From contig NZ_FOLO01000007.1 in assembly GCF_900112265.1 (NCBI RefSeq), forward strand, positions 62,001-126,000: 64,000 nucleotides of DNA, given 5' to 3'. Of this stretch, positions 1-8,609 are shown piece after piece; positions within the stretch are counted from its first letter, which is position 1, and the number at the start of each line of letters is the position of its first letter. The DNA comes from Pseudoalteromonas denitrificans DSM 6059. Its GTDB lineage: Bacteria > Pseudomonadota > Gammaproteobacteria > Enterobacterales > Alteromonadaceae. The notes beneath the pieces are model-generated. The model was given only the letters and a program-made list of their open reading frames with translations. It made no database searches and was not told where the DNA came from. The position numbers and the translations under genes are program-made.

Positions 1-65
1 ACTTGAGTACAAAAAAATGACCAAGTAATTTCTTTATCACCCTCTAAAAAACAAACTTGAGACAT
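1..65 (-). CDS. Start of a further gene of the aryl-polyene-like cluster (partial)
   Basis: An ATG on the minus strand at 63-65 opens a frame (MSQVCFLEGDKEITW...) that runs off the left edge after 21 codons. It begins only 4 nt after the stop of the upstream membrane-protein gene, so it is almost certainly the next gene of the same operon. In aryl polyene and xanthomonadin-type clusters the gene after the COG4648-type membrane protein is often an AMP-dependent acyl-CoA synthetase. That identity is inferred from gene order, because too little protein is visible to recognise a family. Confidence 0.5.
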   Translation of the reverse strand, partial: MSQVCFLEGDKEITWSFFCTQ

Positions 66-69
66 ACTA

Positions 70-642
70 TTACACAGCCTCTTTTTTATGCTGCTTTTTA
101 ACTTGGAGTCGCACTAAAAATTCAATCCCCATAATGCAAGCCATTATAATATAAGATATAAATCCGTTATAAATCATCCAGGTTTCAAGACTAGTGAAAA
201 ATGCAGTATAACTTGAAATTACAGCATTGATAACAAAAAAAACACACCAAACTAGGGTGACATTAGCAGTATATTTAACACCCTTATCATTTAAATCAGG
301 TTCTTTTAAACGTGCAAAGGTTTCAATCAATGTGGGAGGTTTAAAATATGAATATAAAAATACGCTCAGCATAGCGAAGCTAATTAAAATAGGATAAATT
401 TTAAAGCCGATGAAAGAGTTAGTAAAGGTACTGATTAAAATGCCAGCGCCACCAAGTAGCGATGCGGGTAAAATCCAAGGCATTTTATTCAAAGCATTTT
501 TCATTAAAAATACTCTTAATATTAAAATGCTTAAGATAATAATAGACAGCCATTGAGGGCTAAAATAATTCAACCCAAAGTAAACAGCAAATGGGTATAA
601 TGCCAGAAGTATACCCACTACTATTGAAGTTATTAATTTCAC
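70..642 (-). CDS. COG4648-type membrane protein of an aryl-polyene-like cluster
   Basis: A 190-residue integral membrane protein with about five hydrophobic segments: an N-terminal pair around residues 4-45, two in the middle, and two after residue 130. It ends in a basic tail (QVKKQHKKEAV). The length and the position next to two acyl carrier proteins match the COG4648 membrane proteins of aryl polyene/xanthomonadin clusters, whose exact role is unclear. The start overlaps the stop of the acyl carrier protein gene by 4 nt, which indicates translational coupling. The family call leans mainly on context. Confidence 0.65.
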   Translation of the reverse strand: MKLITSIVVGILLALYPFAVYFGLNYFSPQWLSIIILSILILRVFLMKNALNKMPWILPASLLGGAGILISTFTNSFIGFKIYPILISFAMLSVFLYSYFKPPTLIETFARLKEPDLNDKGVKYTANVTLVWCVFFVINAVISSYTAFFTSLETWMIYNGFISYIIMACIMGIEFLVRLQVKKQHKKEAV

Positions 643-890
643 TTAGCTAAAATCAACTTCTCAACTTCAATAACCACATGCTCAACGGTTCTGACTAATT
701 TAAATGCTTCAGGATCAATTTTTTTACCTGTTATTTCGCGTAATTTAACCACTAAATCAACTGCATCTATGCTATCTAAGTCTAAGTCTTGATATAAGTT
801 TGCTTCTAAGCTGATATCGTCAGATTCAACTTCAAAGTCATCAACCAATATTTCAACTAAAGTATTATAAATTTCGTCTCTTGATTTCAT
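639..890 (-). CDS. Acyl carrier protein 1 of the aryl-polyene-like cluster
   Basis: An acidic protein of about 83 residues with the 4'-phosphopantetheine attachment motif DLDSIDA; the Ser carries the prosthetic arm. It would hold the growing acyl or polyene chain for the cluster's ketosynthases. The frame is open from 932, but the ATG at 888-890 is preceded by a GGGGTT ribosome site and gives a normal ACP N-terminus (MKSRDEIYNTL), so that start is chosen. It lies in an operon with a second ACP (13 nt gap) and with the COG4648-type gene, which it overlaps. Confidence 0.85.
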   Translation of the reverse strand: MKSRDEIYNTLVEILVDDFEVESDDISLEANLYQDLDLDSIDAVDLVVKLREITGKKIDPEAFKLVRTVEHVVIEVEKLILAK

Positions 891-903
891 AATAACCCCA
901 GAA

Positions 904-1161
904 TTACGCTTTTGCTTGAGAGATAAAGTCACTCAAGGCATTAATTGATGAAAAATGTTGTTTTGTTTGTTCTGAATTAGCATCAATTTTTACTTCATAT
1001 GCTTTTTTTATTGCTAAACCTAGCTCTAAAGCATCTATGCTATCTAAACCTAAGCCATCTACAAATAAAGCTTCATCATCTTGAATATCTGATACTGCAA
1101 TATCTTCAAGATCTAAAGTGTCGATTATGAGTTGTTTTAGTTCTACTTTTAAATCACTCAT
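904..1161 (-). CDS. Acyl carrier protein 2 of the aryl-polyene-like cluster
   Basis: An 85-residue acidic acyl carrier protein with the attachment motif GLGLDSIDALELG. Two tandem, dissimilar ACPs are characteristic of aryl polyene and related type II polyketide/fatty acid clusters. The gene overlaps the upstream acyltransferase gene by 8 nt, so it is translationally coupled. Which ACP carries the starter and which the elongating chain cannot be told from sequence. Confidence 0.85.
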   Translation of the reverse strand: MSDLKVELKQLIIDTLDLEDIAVSDIQDDEALFVDGLGLDSIDALELGLAIKKAYEVKIDANSEQTKQHFSSINALSDFISQAKA

Positions 1162-1927
1162 TTATGATTAATTCCTCTTTAAAATAATTCTCTAAGTCGC
1201 GACTGTACTGCCTAACATATTTACTTGTCTGTGACTTATCATATTCAGGTAAATCGGGTATGTTATAAACAAGCTTTGCTGTAAAGTGTACTTTTTCGCT
1301 GGGTATTCTATACCAAGGTAACGATTTAGTTAATGTTGAGGGTGCAACTTTTATAATAACCGCAGTAATACTTGCCTTGCATCGCAAAGCAATATTGGCT
1401 GCACCGCGTTTAAATTCAATTTTATTATCCGGATTAGTTCGTGTGCCTTCAGGAAATATAATTAAATTATTACCTGCATCTAGGGTGTTTTTACAATCAG
1501 CTAATAGCCCTTCAGGATCTTCATTACTGATATATCCTGTATTTTTTACAACCCCACGTATGAAAGGATTTTTAAATAAATGGGCTTTAACAACACAGTC
1601 AGCATTAGGAATAATAGAAATAAGTACAACAACATCAATCAATGATGGGTGATTGGCTAATAATAATTGACCATGTATATTTTTTATTTTGCTAATTTTA
1701 CTTATATTGATATCAATAACTCTCAAAAATTGCATAAGTAATACAAAGAACTTGAAGCTATAATGTACCGTTTTACGGGCTATTACTTTACGTTTATCAG
1801 TGTTTTTTAAAACAATACTTTGCAGTGGAAAAACAACAGCAGATAAAAATAAACCTCCTATACCAAAGCATAAAAAACAAAAAACAGTGGCAAATAAACG
1901 CCAAATATAATTTATTTTTTTAAACAT
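1154..1927 (-). CDS. Lysophospholipid acyltransferase-family protein
   Basis: A 257-residue protein of the PlsC-like acyltransferase superfamily. It has the catalytic NHPSLID motif (HX4D) near residues 91-97 and the second block FPEGTRT near 158. A hydrophobic N-terminus of about 40 residues probably anchors it in the inner membrane. In aryl polyene clusters such enzymes are thought to transfer the finished polyene acyl group to a lipid acceptor; that role is inferred from the neighbours. It overlaps the genes on both sides by 8 nt and sits mid-operon. Confidence 0.85.
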   Translation of the reverse strand: MFKKINYIWRLFATVFCFLCFGIGGLFLSAVVFPLQSIVLKNTDKRKVIARKTVHYSFKFFVLLMQFLRVIDINISKISKIKNIHGQLLLANHPSLIDVVVLISIIPNADCVVKAHLFKNPFIRGVVKNTGYISNEDPEGLLADCKNTLDAGNNLIIFPEGTRTNPDNKIEFKRGAANIALRCKASITAVIIKVAPSTLTKSLPWYRIPSEKVHFTAKLVYNIPDLPEYDKSQTSKYVRQYSRDLENYFKEELIINE

Positions 1928-2651
1928 TTTTAAAACAATACCAATGATATCTAGTCGAAATAATATTTAAATTTGATTTTTTTGAATTTAACCAAGCATA
2001 AAAATTCAGAGCTGCTGGCATTTGATTAGCAGTATTCACTATATTTTTGTGTGATTCGAATTTCATTTCAAAAGCATTCTTTTGACTTTCATCTAAACTT
2101 AAAACTAAAGCAATAGCATGATCTATTTGCACTTCATCTTTAAAAGTATCGTATATACTGGGCAAAGCTTGATCTACATGTACTAATAATACCTTATGAC
2201 AAATACCAGACTTCAAACGTGCATAGGCATCTATTAATGCCATAAATAAACTATCTTGTCCTGAAGCAATAGCATTAATAGCTGATTTATTTTTAGTTAA
2301 AATACTATATAGCCCCGCAACCGCATTATGAACAGATAAACTAAAAGCAGTCGGTGAAAGTTCATTATTTAACGCTAAATCAGCTAACAAATCAGATGTT
2401 TTATGCAAATCGCCATGACGGCTTGAAAATATCATAGGTAAATCATTGTTAGTATGCTCGCTCGCTTGGTGTGCAACATAAAGCGCAATCTTAGCAAAAG
2501 GGCTTAAACGACGTCTTTGCATAGGCGGAACAAAAGCCAGTTTTGGCCAAATAGAGGTAGGTAATGTTCCATTTGATAAAATTGCATTTAATGGCGTTCC
2601 ATTTTCACAATCTGGAAACCAAACTCCAGCACTTTCAATGTGCAATTTCAT
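1920..2651 (-). CDS. Beta-ketoacyl-synthase-like protein (chain-length-factor type)
   Basis: A protein of about 243 residues resembling the N-terminal half of ketoacyl synthases (Ketoacyl-synt_2 type). It includes a SSRHGDLHKTSDLL segment and SLSVHNAVAGLYSI, but no obvious active-site Cys block. Such short forms occur at the head of aryl polyene clusters and may modulate a full ketosynthase. The frame is open to 2717, but the ATG at 2649-2651 has an AAGG ribosome site 8 nt upstream and begins MKLHIESAGVWFP, the usual N-terminus. It is the first visible gene of the minus-strand operon, so the promoter should lie in 2652-2924. Confidence 0.75.
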   Translation of the reverse strand: MKLHIESAGVWFPDCENGTPLNAILSNGTLPTSIWPKLAFVPPMQRRRLSPFAKIALYVAHQASEHTNNDLPMIFSSRHGDLHKTSDLLADLALNNELSPTAFSLSVHNAVAGLYSILTKNKSAINAIASGQDSLFMALIDAYARLKSGICHKVLLVHVDQALPSIYDTFKDEVQIDHAIALVLSLDESQKNAFEMKFESHKNIVNTANQMPAALNFYAWLNSKKSNLNIISTRYHWYCFKNV

Positions 2652-2924
2652 AAATACCTTAGGACAAACATAGCTAAATAGGGTTCGCAGACTAATTAAA
2701 AATGATGATAAAAGCAATTATCAAAAAAATAAAACAGAAATAAATGTGACGCATTATTTTTTTACATCGTGACATGTCTTTGTTAAGCTGACTTTATACC
2801 AATGAAATCATTAATAACTTCATTTCAATACTCATAATCTCAGGGCCATTAAACTAAACCCCCTTTTAAAGCCCCCTAAAACAGATAACAATAAAATGCT
2901 TAATAAATAAACCAGAGCATATAA

Positions 2925-3197
2925 TTATTTATTGTTTTTAGAGAAAAGCAAGTCCACAATAAACTCACCCCATTCATTAATGTTTGCCTCTTTAGTTTCT
3001 CTTTCTCTCAACCCTTCTTTTTGTTGAAGGCACTGAGAAAAAACAATATCTGCATCGCTGTTCATAGACTTAGAGTTTTTATCATAAGCAACCTTACGGC
3101 ATTCAGCAGTATCACTAGATGCCCCCCCTAAATTTGTGCAAGCGGATAATAATAAAACACTCATTAATAAAACAATCTTTCTCAAACCAAACTCCAA
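2925..3197 (-). CDS. Small predicted lipoprotein, function unknown
   Basis: A 90-residue protein with a short basic N-terminus, a hydrophobic stretch and a lipobox (VLLLSAC, Cys about residue 20), so it is expected to be acylated and anchored in the envelope. The mature part is short, polar and contains two further Cys (AECRK and SQCLQ). No family was recognised. It stands alone between the lipid cluster and the CRISPR array. Confidence 0.7.
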   Translation of the reverse strand: MEFGLRKIVLLMSVLLLSACTNLGGASSDTAECRKVAYDKNSKSMNSDADIVFSQCLQQKEGLRERETKEANINEWGEFIVDLLFSKNNK

Positions 3198-3778
3198 TCT
3201 GCATTTTTAATAGAAAGCACCATGCAACTCAATTTATTATCTTTTTGATTTTTGAGTAATGCAACTACATTAGTAACATTTACTTTATCAGCTTTGGGAA
3301 CAAAGTTACATTACTGCATATTTAAAGTTATGCAAAAATCGACAAACAATACACTATGCTCACTTTGCACTATCACATTTAGAAGATGCGCTCACACTAA
3401 GTCACCGACCCATACTTTCTAATCCTGTATATCGTGATTAATATAATATTTGTTTTAATCATTAACCAGTGGATGCTTTTCATTAAAACAATAACTTGCT
3501 TCTCAATGAGGCATTTTATATAGGTTTAATCAGCTTTTATATAACTTCAAAGTGACAATTCAGACAAAAACAATGGAATGGGTTGGTAAAGAAGGTCGAA
3601 GATGACGGTTTTACTCGTATAGGATTTGACTTATTTAATACTGAAGATAATTTGTTCATCGAATATTTATGTAACATTGTGTCTAATGAAACAAACAGAT
3701 AACAGGCTAAGAACCCTATAAAACATCCACAACAACTAGATTTTGTTATATTCCACTATAACAAACGCTTTTTGGACG
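3198..3778. other. Gap between lipoprotein and CRISPR array with one coding remnant
   Basis: AT-rich and without an intact gene. On the plus strand 3556-3702 is an open frame without a start codon that ends in a clear protein-like tail (WNGLVKKVEDDGFTRIGFD... then NIVSNETNR and stop). It reads like the C-terminus of a decayed gene, but I could not assign a family. This is the leader-distal flank of the CRISPR array. Confidence 0.35.
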
Positions 3779-4887
3779 TTTATAAGCTGCCTGTGCGGCA
3801 GTGAACTAATTTAAACAATTAATGGTTCTTCACAGATATTTCTAAGCTGCCTGTGCGGCAGTGAACAATGCAAAGTCAAATAGAGAAAAACGGGGAATTT
3901 TCTAAGCTGCCTGTGCGGCAGTGAACGTTTAGAAGATATATTTTCGATTGAGCAAGATTTTCTAAGCTGCCTGTGCGGCAGTGAACGAAAGTAACAGGCG
4001 ACTGAGAAGCGCCCGACTTTTTCTAAGCTGCCTGTGCGGCAGTGAACAGTGAGTGTGATACTGGTCAAGATGTGGATATTTTCTAAGCTGCCTGTGCGGC
4101 AGTGAACCACTTGTTGTCACTGTGCCAGTAAACACTACATTTCTAAGCTGCCTGTGCGGCAGTGAACGTGCGTTTGTAAATCATTCGTTTTTAGTGGATT
4201 TTCTAAGCTGCCTGTGCGGCAGTGAACAACGCAAGTTTATCACTCTAACACTAATGAATTTTCTAAGCTGCCTGTGCGGCAGTGAACTTATGGGTTTGAA
4301 ATCAACAACACGTTCCACATTTCTAAGCTGCCTGTGCGGCAGTGAACCTTTCAATCTGTCACGTACCTTTTTTAATACTTTTCTAAGCTGCCTGTGCGGC
4401 AGTGAACACGCGTGTTGACGTGACATCGAATAAAGCAACTTTCTAAGCTGCCTGTGCGGCAGTGAACCCAATGTGTATTTGCTCGTTTTCCTGACACGTT
4501 TTCTAAGCTGCCTGTGCGGCAGTGAACCAGGAACGATAACAGGAAGTAACTACCCAAGCTTTCTAAGCTGCCTGTGCGGCAGTGAACGTACTATAAAGTT
4601 CAGTTGCATATCACTGGTTTTTCTAAGCTGCCTGTGCGGCAGTGAACTGTAAGTTTAGTTGAGCGTGATGAATTAATGATTTCTAAGCTGCCTGTGCGGC
4701 AGTGAACGAATTAGAAAAACAGGCGTATGCGGATAGGTGTTTCTAAGCTGCCTGTGCGGCAGTGAACGCGCTGAAAAGCTGTTTTAGCCGTAACATAATT
4801 TTCTAAGCTGCCTGTGCGGCAGTGAACTCTCTACCCATCAAAGTTAAACGCTTAGAAACTTTCTAAGCTGCCTGTGCGGCAGTGAAC
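3779..4887 (-). CRISPR. Orphan type I-F CRISPR array, 19 repeats and 18 spacers
   Basis: There are 19 copies of a 28-bp repeat at a nearly constant 60-bp pitch. On the minus strand the repeat begins GTTCACTGCCGCAC and ends AGGCAGCTTAGAAA, the type I-F (Cas6f/Csy4) form with a GCTGCC/GGCAGC stem. Spacers are 32 bp; one (3987-4019) is 33 bp. The copy at 3779-3806 differs by one base (TTTA for TTTC) and is the degenerate terminal repeat, so transcription runs from the right on the minus strand. No cas gene lies in the window; Cas proteins must be supplied from elsewhere or be missing. Frames that read through the array are artefacts of the periodicity. Confidence 0.97.
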
Positions 4888-5088
4888 TATGTAATTAAAA
4901 CATTAAGACTTTAATTTTTAAAGAGCTTTTAGTTATTTTATGATTTCACCCTTTTTTTTAATTTAAAATGTAGCCCTTAATTTATAAGGGCTACAGAGCA
5001 AGTAAAAATAAAAGGTTAAAAATTAATATGAAACTTTAATCGTTTTTAATCGCGTTTTTATTCTAGGATTTAAATAAATCTACATTTT
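4888..5088 (-). promoter_or_regulatory. Probable CRISPR leader
   Basis: AT-rich, gene-free sequence immediately adjoining the conserved end of the array. Because the degenerate terminal repeat is at the other end, this side should hold the leader and pre-crRNA promoter, firing towards lower coordinates. It also contains the terminator hairpin of the lanthipeptide operon at 4969-4995. The exact promoter was not resolved. Confidence 0.5.
4969..4995 (-). terminator. Hairpin downstream of the lanthipeptide operon
   Basis: A perfect 11-bp inverted repeat (TGTAGCCCTTA / TAAGGGCTACA) with a 5-nt loop lies about 95 bp past the stop of the ABC exporter gene. On the minus strand it is followed by an AT-rich run rather than a clean T tract. 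It probably ends the lanthipeptide operon before the CRISPR leader. Confidence 0.6.
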
Positions 5089-7218
5089 TTAATTTTCATA
5101 AACTGCTTCAGGTTTCTGCTGGCTAACAAAAAGCTGAATTTCTCTGTCGGCTGAAGCGATGGTCTCTTTTCTATGAGCAATTATCACCCTAGTCATATCT
5201 AAACGCTTTATGGCATGGTTAATATCAGACTCTAAAGCCGTATCCAAATGACTTGTAGCTTCATCCATGAATAAAATTTTAGGCTTTTTATATAAAGCGC
5301 GGGCTAAAATAAGGCGCTGCTTTTGTCCTCCAGATAAACTAGAGCCCATATCACCAATTAAACTATCGTAACCCATAGGCATCTTACTTATGTCGTCATG
5401 AATAGCTGCAAGCTCAGCGCAATATACCACTAACTCCATATCGATTGGTGTATCAAAAAAAGCAATATTATCGGCAACTGAACCTGACAATAATTCATCA
5501 TTTTGCATTACTGCAGCTATTTGCTGACGATACTGACTATGCCCTAACTGTTCTAATGGAATATCATCAATTAAAATCTCACCACTATTAGATTTATTGA
5601 GTCCTAGCATCAGTTTTAACAAAGTTGATTTACCACACCCTGAAGGTCCAGTGACTGCCACCGACTCTCCAGCTTTAATTTCTAAATTCAATTCATTAAT
5701 CACATTAGGTGTTGCATCACTATATCTGAAAGAAACATTTCTAATTGATATTTTGCCTTCAATAGCATGTTTTTTAACATTTTCGCTTTGTAGTGATTCT
5801 TTTTCAGACAATGCAATATCAGCCAAACGTTCAAAATGTAATCCTAACATTTTAAACTCTATTAGTTTTTCAATTAATTTTGCTGTTTTATCCATAAACT
5901 GTTGTTTATAAGCCATAAAAGCAAATAGCATCCCGGTACTAAACCCACCTTTGATCACTAAAGATGCCGCTAAATAAATTACAACTATATTTTCTAAACC
6001 AAATAATAAACGGTTTATGCCCGTATATGATATTTGAAAGTGACCTAAGCGTATGCTTTGATTAATGGCATTAGCGTATCGATTCTGCCATTGCCCTTCA
6101 CGTTTTACTTCTGAACCAAACAGTTTAATCGTTTGAATACCACGCACAGTTTCCATAAAGTTACTATGTTCTTCTGCTCTGGCTATAATTTCTTGCTCTG
6201 TAATATTACGAAAAGGTCGATACATTAAAATACGCAATGCCGCATAAAGTCCAACAGCAATTAATACAACGACAGATAAGGTTGGACTGTAAAAGAAAAT
6301 CATCGCCAAAGTAATGATAGCCATTAAGCCATCAATGATGGTTTCTATTACTCCTGTTGTCAGCAATTCTTTAACTTGCTGTAAAGAACCAAAACGCGAT
6401 ACCACATCACCCATGTGGCGTTTTTCAAAATAATTTAATGGGAGACGAATAAGATGATGAAATAAATTGGCACCCAACTGGATGTTCATCAAACTACCAA
6501 AGTGCAATAAGGTAAACCCTCGTAGAGAGTTAGTAATAATTTCAAATAGCAATACAAAAGCAAACCCAACAGCCAGTACTGTCAATAAAGAAGTATCACC
6601 CGTTAAAATCACATCATCTATCACCAGTTGAATATAATAAGGGGTTGCTAAGGCAAACACTTGTAATAACAAAGATAAAGTAAAAATAAGAATCAGAGAG
6701 CTTTTTAGTCCCGTAATTTTTTGCCAAAAATCCGAAAATTTTAAACTTGGCGCTTTTTCTTTTACAGTAAATTCTTTGGTTGGCGTAAGCTCAAGCGCAA
6801 TGCCTGTGAAATGATTTGAAGCTTCTTTTAAACTTAAGCGCTTTTGCCCTCCAGCTGGGTCATAAATAACAATAGACTTTGCATTAGCTGATTTTAGAAC
6901 AACAAAATGGTTTAAATCCCAATGTAAAATGCAGGGTGTTTGCAAATCTTCTAAATCTTCAAGCTCTATGCGTAATGGCCGTGACGTTAGAGACAGTTTT
7001 TCTGAAAATTGCATAATATCCAGTAAAGTAGCCCCCTCTAAAGACAAACTAAACTGTTGACGCATTGATAATAAATCGCTTTTATAGCCATGGTAACCCG
7101 CAACCATAGCTAAACAGGCTAACCCACATTCAGTTGCTTCCGATTGTAAAATTAATGGAAGCGTTTTTCGATGCCAAAACTGTAGCTTACTTGCTGGATT
7201 TGACTCATTAATAGACAT
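5089..7218 (-). CDS. Peptidase-containing ABC transporter (C39 PCAT), lanthipeptide exporter
   Basis: A 709-residue protein. Residues 1-135 form a C39 bacteriocin-processing peptidase with Gln25, catalytic Cys31 (ATECGLAC), His104 (DLNHFVVL) and Asp120 (YDPAGG). Six transmembrane segments follow (about 170-440), then an ATPase domain with Walker A GPSGCGKST, signature LSGGQKQR and Walker B ILFMDEATS. Such transporters cut double-glycine leaders and export the core peptide, which fits the GG site of the precursor at 13763-13939. It is the last gene of the minus-strand operon, 70 bp after the HlyD gene. All catalytic residues are present. Confidence 0.93.
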   Translation of the reverse strand: MSINESNPASKLQFWHRKTLPLILQSEATECGLACLAMVAGYHGYKSDLLSMRQQFSLSLEGATLLDIMQFSEKLSLTSRPLRIELEDLEDLQTPCILHWDLNHFVVLKSANAKSIVIYDPAGGQKRLSLKEASNHFTGIALELTPTKEFTVKEKAPSLKFSDFWQKITGLKSSLILIFTLSLLLQVFALATPYYIQLVIDDVILTGDTSLLTVLAVGFAFVLLFEIITNSLRGFTLLHFGSLMNIQLGANLFHHLIRLPLNYFEKRHMGDVVSRFGSLQQVKELLTTGVIETIIDGLMAIITLAMIFFYSPTLSVVVLIAVGLYAALRILMYRPFRNITEQEIIARAEEHSNFMETVRGIQTIKLFGSEVKREGQWQNRYANAINQSIRLGHFQISYTGINRLLFGLENIVVIYLAASLVIKGGFSTGMLFAFMAYKQQFMDKTAKLIEKLIEFKMLGLHFERLADIALSEKESLQSENVKKHAIEGKISIRNVSFRYSDATPNVINELNLEIKAGESVAVTGPSGCGKSTLLKLMLGLNKSNSGEILIDDIPLEQLGHSQYRQQIAAVMQNDELLSGSVADNIAFFDTPIDMELVVYCAELAAIHDDISKMPMGYDSLIGDMGSSLSGGQKQRLILARALYKKPKILFMDEATSHLDTALESDINHAIKRLDMTRVIIAHRKETIASADREIQLFVSQQKPEAVYEN

Positions 7219-7288
7219 AATAAAGCTCTTTATTTTTATACTTTTTATAATGGTGTAATTTTACTTTAGTCATACATCTGTAGGTATA

Positions 7289-8533
7289 TTACAGTTGACC
7301 CTTAATACTAAAAACAGGATCAAATAACCAACGAATTAAAGAGCGTTGCTCAATTACAATATCAGCATCAAGTTTCATACCTGAACGAAGCGGAATACTT
7401 CGACCATAGGCTTGAATATCTTGTCCTTGAAGCGCAACAACTACACGATAAGATGGCACTGTGATTAAACCAGGTATATCAGTTTCATCAGGTAAAATAA
7501 CATTGGCACTTATTTGAGAAATTATGCCCTCATAAATACCAAACCTTTGATATGGAAATGCATGATAGCGCAATCTGGTTTTTTGCCCGTTATCTATAAA
7601 CCCAAATGCTGAAGTTGGCACATAAATGACAGCCTGCATCACACTATTTTTAGGTAAAATACTTAATAGATTTTGATTGGTATTGACTGATTTCCCCTGT
7701 TTTGCCAATAAGCCAGTTACAATACCATCAGAGGGAGCTCTGAGTTCACTTAATCTCTGTTGTTTTGTTGTATCTAGCTGCGAGCGTATTTGTGCTATTT
7801 GTGTTTCTAACAAATCATTCTCTTTTGCCTGATTAATAGGTTGTTGGGATAATTTACTTTTGATTTGTTGAATTTGATTTTTAATCGATAAACGTTCAGA
7901 ATCAATTGTTGAAACTTGCTGATTTAAAGACAATAAGCTGTCTTGTTGTTTTCGAAGATCTAAATCTGATATATAACCCGTTCCAGCTAATGTACTCACT
8001 TGCTCTACTATTTCTTTATTTATCAAAACGCGTTTGGAAAATATATCACTTTGCAATTCCAGCTGCGCTAACCGTTTAATAGCATCACTGTGATCATCAT
8101 CAAGCCCTTGCATTTCAAATGTATGTTTGAGCTTTTGCTTACTCAATTGTGACTCTAATATATTAATTTGAAACTCATATTGCTTTATCAAAGACTGATT
8201 TAACTCAAAACCTTTAACACCGTGTTTTTCTGACTTAATACGTAATAAAGGCTGATCTTTTTTAACAACTTGACCTTCACTTACCAAAAGTTCTGTAATA
8301 ATACCCACTTGAGGCGCACTTAATTTTAACAAACCTGTATCAGGCTGTAATACACCCGAAACAGTTTCTTTTCGGGTATAACTACCTATAGATAAAAAAA
8401 CAATGCTAATAATGACCACTGTTAATAGTAATAAAGCCAAATATTTGAAAATCGGAGGTTGAACTAAACTCACAACCCCAGATAATCGGTATTTTCTTTT
8501 TTCAATTACTTCTTGTCTGAATAACTGTTCCAT
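7289..8533 (-). CDS. HlyD-family membrane fusion protein
   Basis: A 414-residue periplasmic adaptor. It has one N-terminal transmembrane segment (about 28-50), a biotinyl-lipoyl-like region (VSEGQVVKKDQPLLRI), a long coiled coil (about 105-260), a second lipoyl half (LRAPSDGIVTGLLAKQGKSV) and a beta-barrel region. It should join the PCAT exporter in the inner membrane to an outer-membrane channel such as TolC, which is not in this window. It is flanked by the dehydratase and transporter genes in the same operon, so it probably serves lanthipeptide export. Confidence 0.9.
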   Translation of the reverse strand: MEQLFRQEVIEKRKYRLSGVVSLVQPPIFKYLALLLLTVVIISIVFLSIGSYTRKETVSGVLQPDTGLLKLSAPQVGIITELLVSEGQVVKKDQPLLRIKSEKHGVKGFELNQSLIKQYEFQINILESQLSKQKLKHTFEMQGLDDDHSDAIKRLAQLELQSDIFSKRVLINKEIVEQVSTLAGTGYISDLDLRKQQDSLLSLNQQVSTIDSERLSIKNQIQQIKSKLSQQPINQAKENDLLETQIAQIRSQLDTTKQQRLSELRAPSDGIVTGLLAKQGKSVNTNQNLLSILPKNSVMQAVIYVPTSAFGFIDNGQKTRLRYHAFPYQRFGIYEGIISQISANVILPDETDIPGLITVPSYRVVVALQGQDIQAYGRSIPLRSGMKLDADIVIEQRSLIRWLFDPVFSIKGQL

Positions 8534-8609
8534 TTATCTTCTTTTTTATCCAAAATTTAAATATGAAATTAAGTACCATTAAATACTTTATAACAGTACT
8601 TAATTATCA

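Noticed and set aside
3811..4557. Several 60-100-codon frames on both strands across the CRISPR array
   Set aside because: They are the CRISPR repeat translated over and over (SLPHRQLRK, FLSCLCGSE); the periodicity, not coding, keeps them open.
3779..4887. CRISPR array as part of a CRISPR-associated transposon together with the TnsA relic
   Set aside because: The repeat is of the ordinary I-F form rather than the transposon-type I-F variant as I know it, no TniQ or cas gene is present, and the TnsA relic is 56 kb away.
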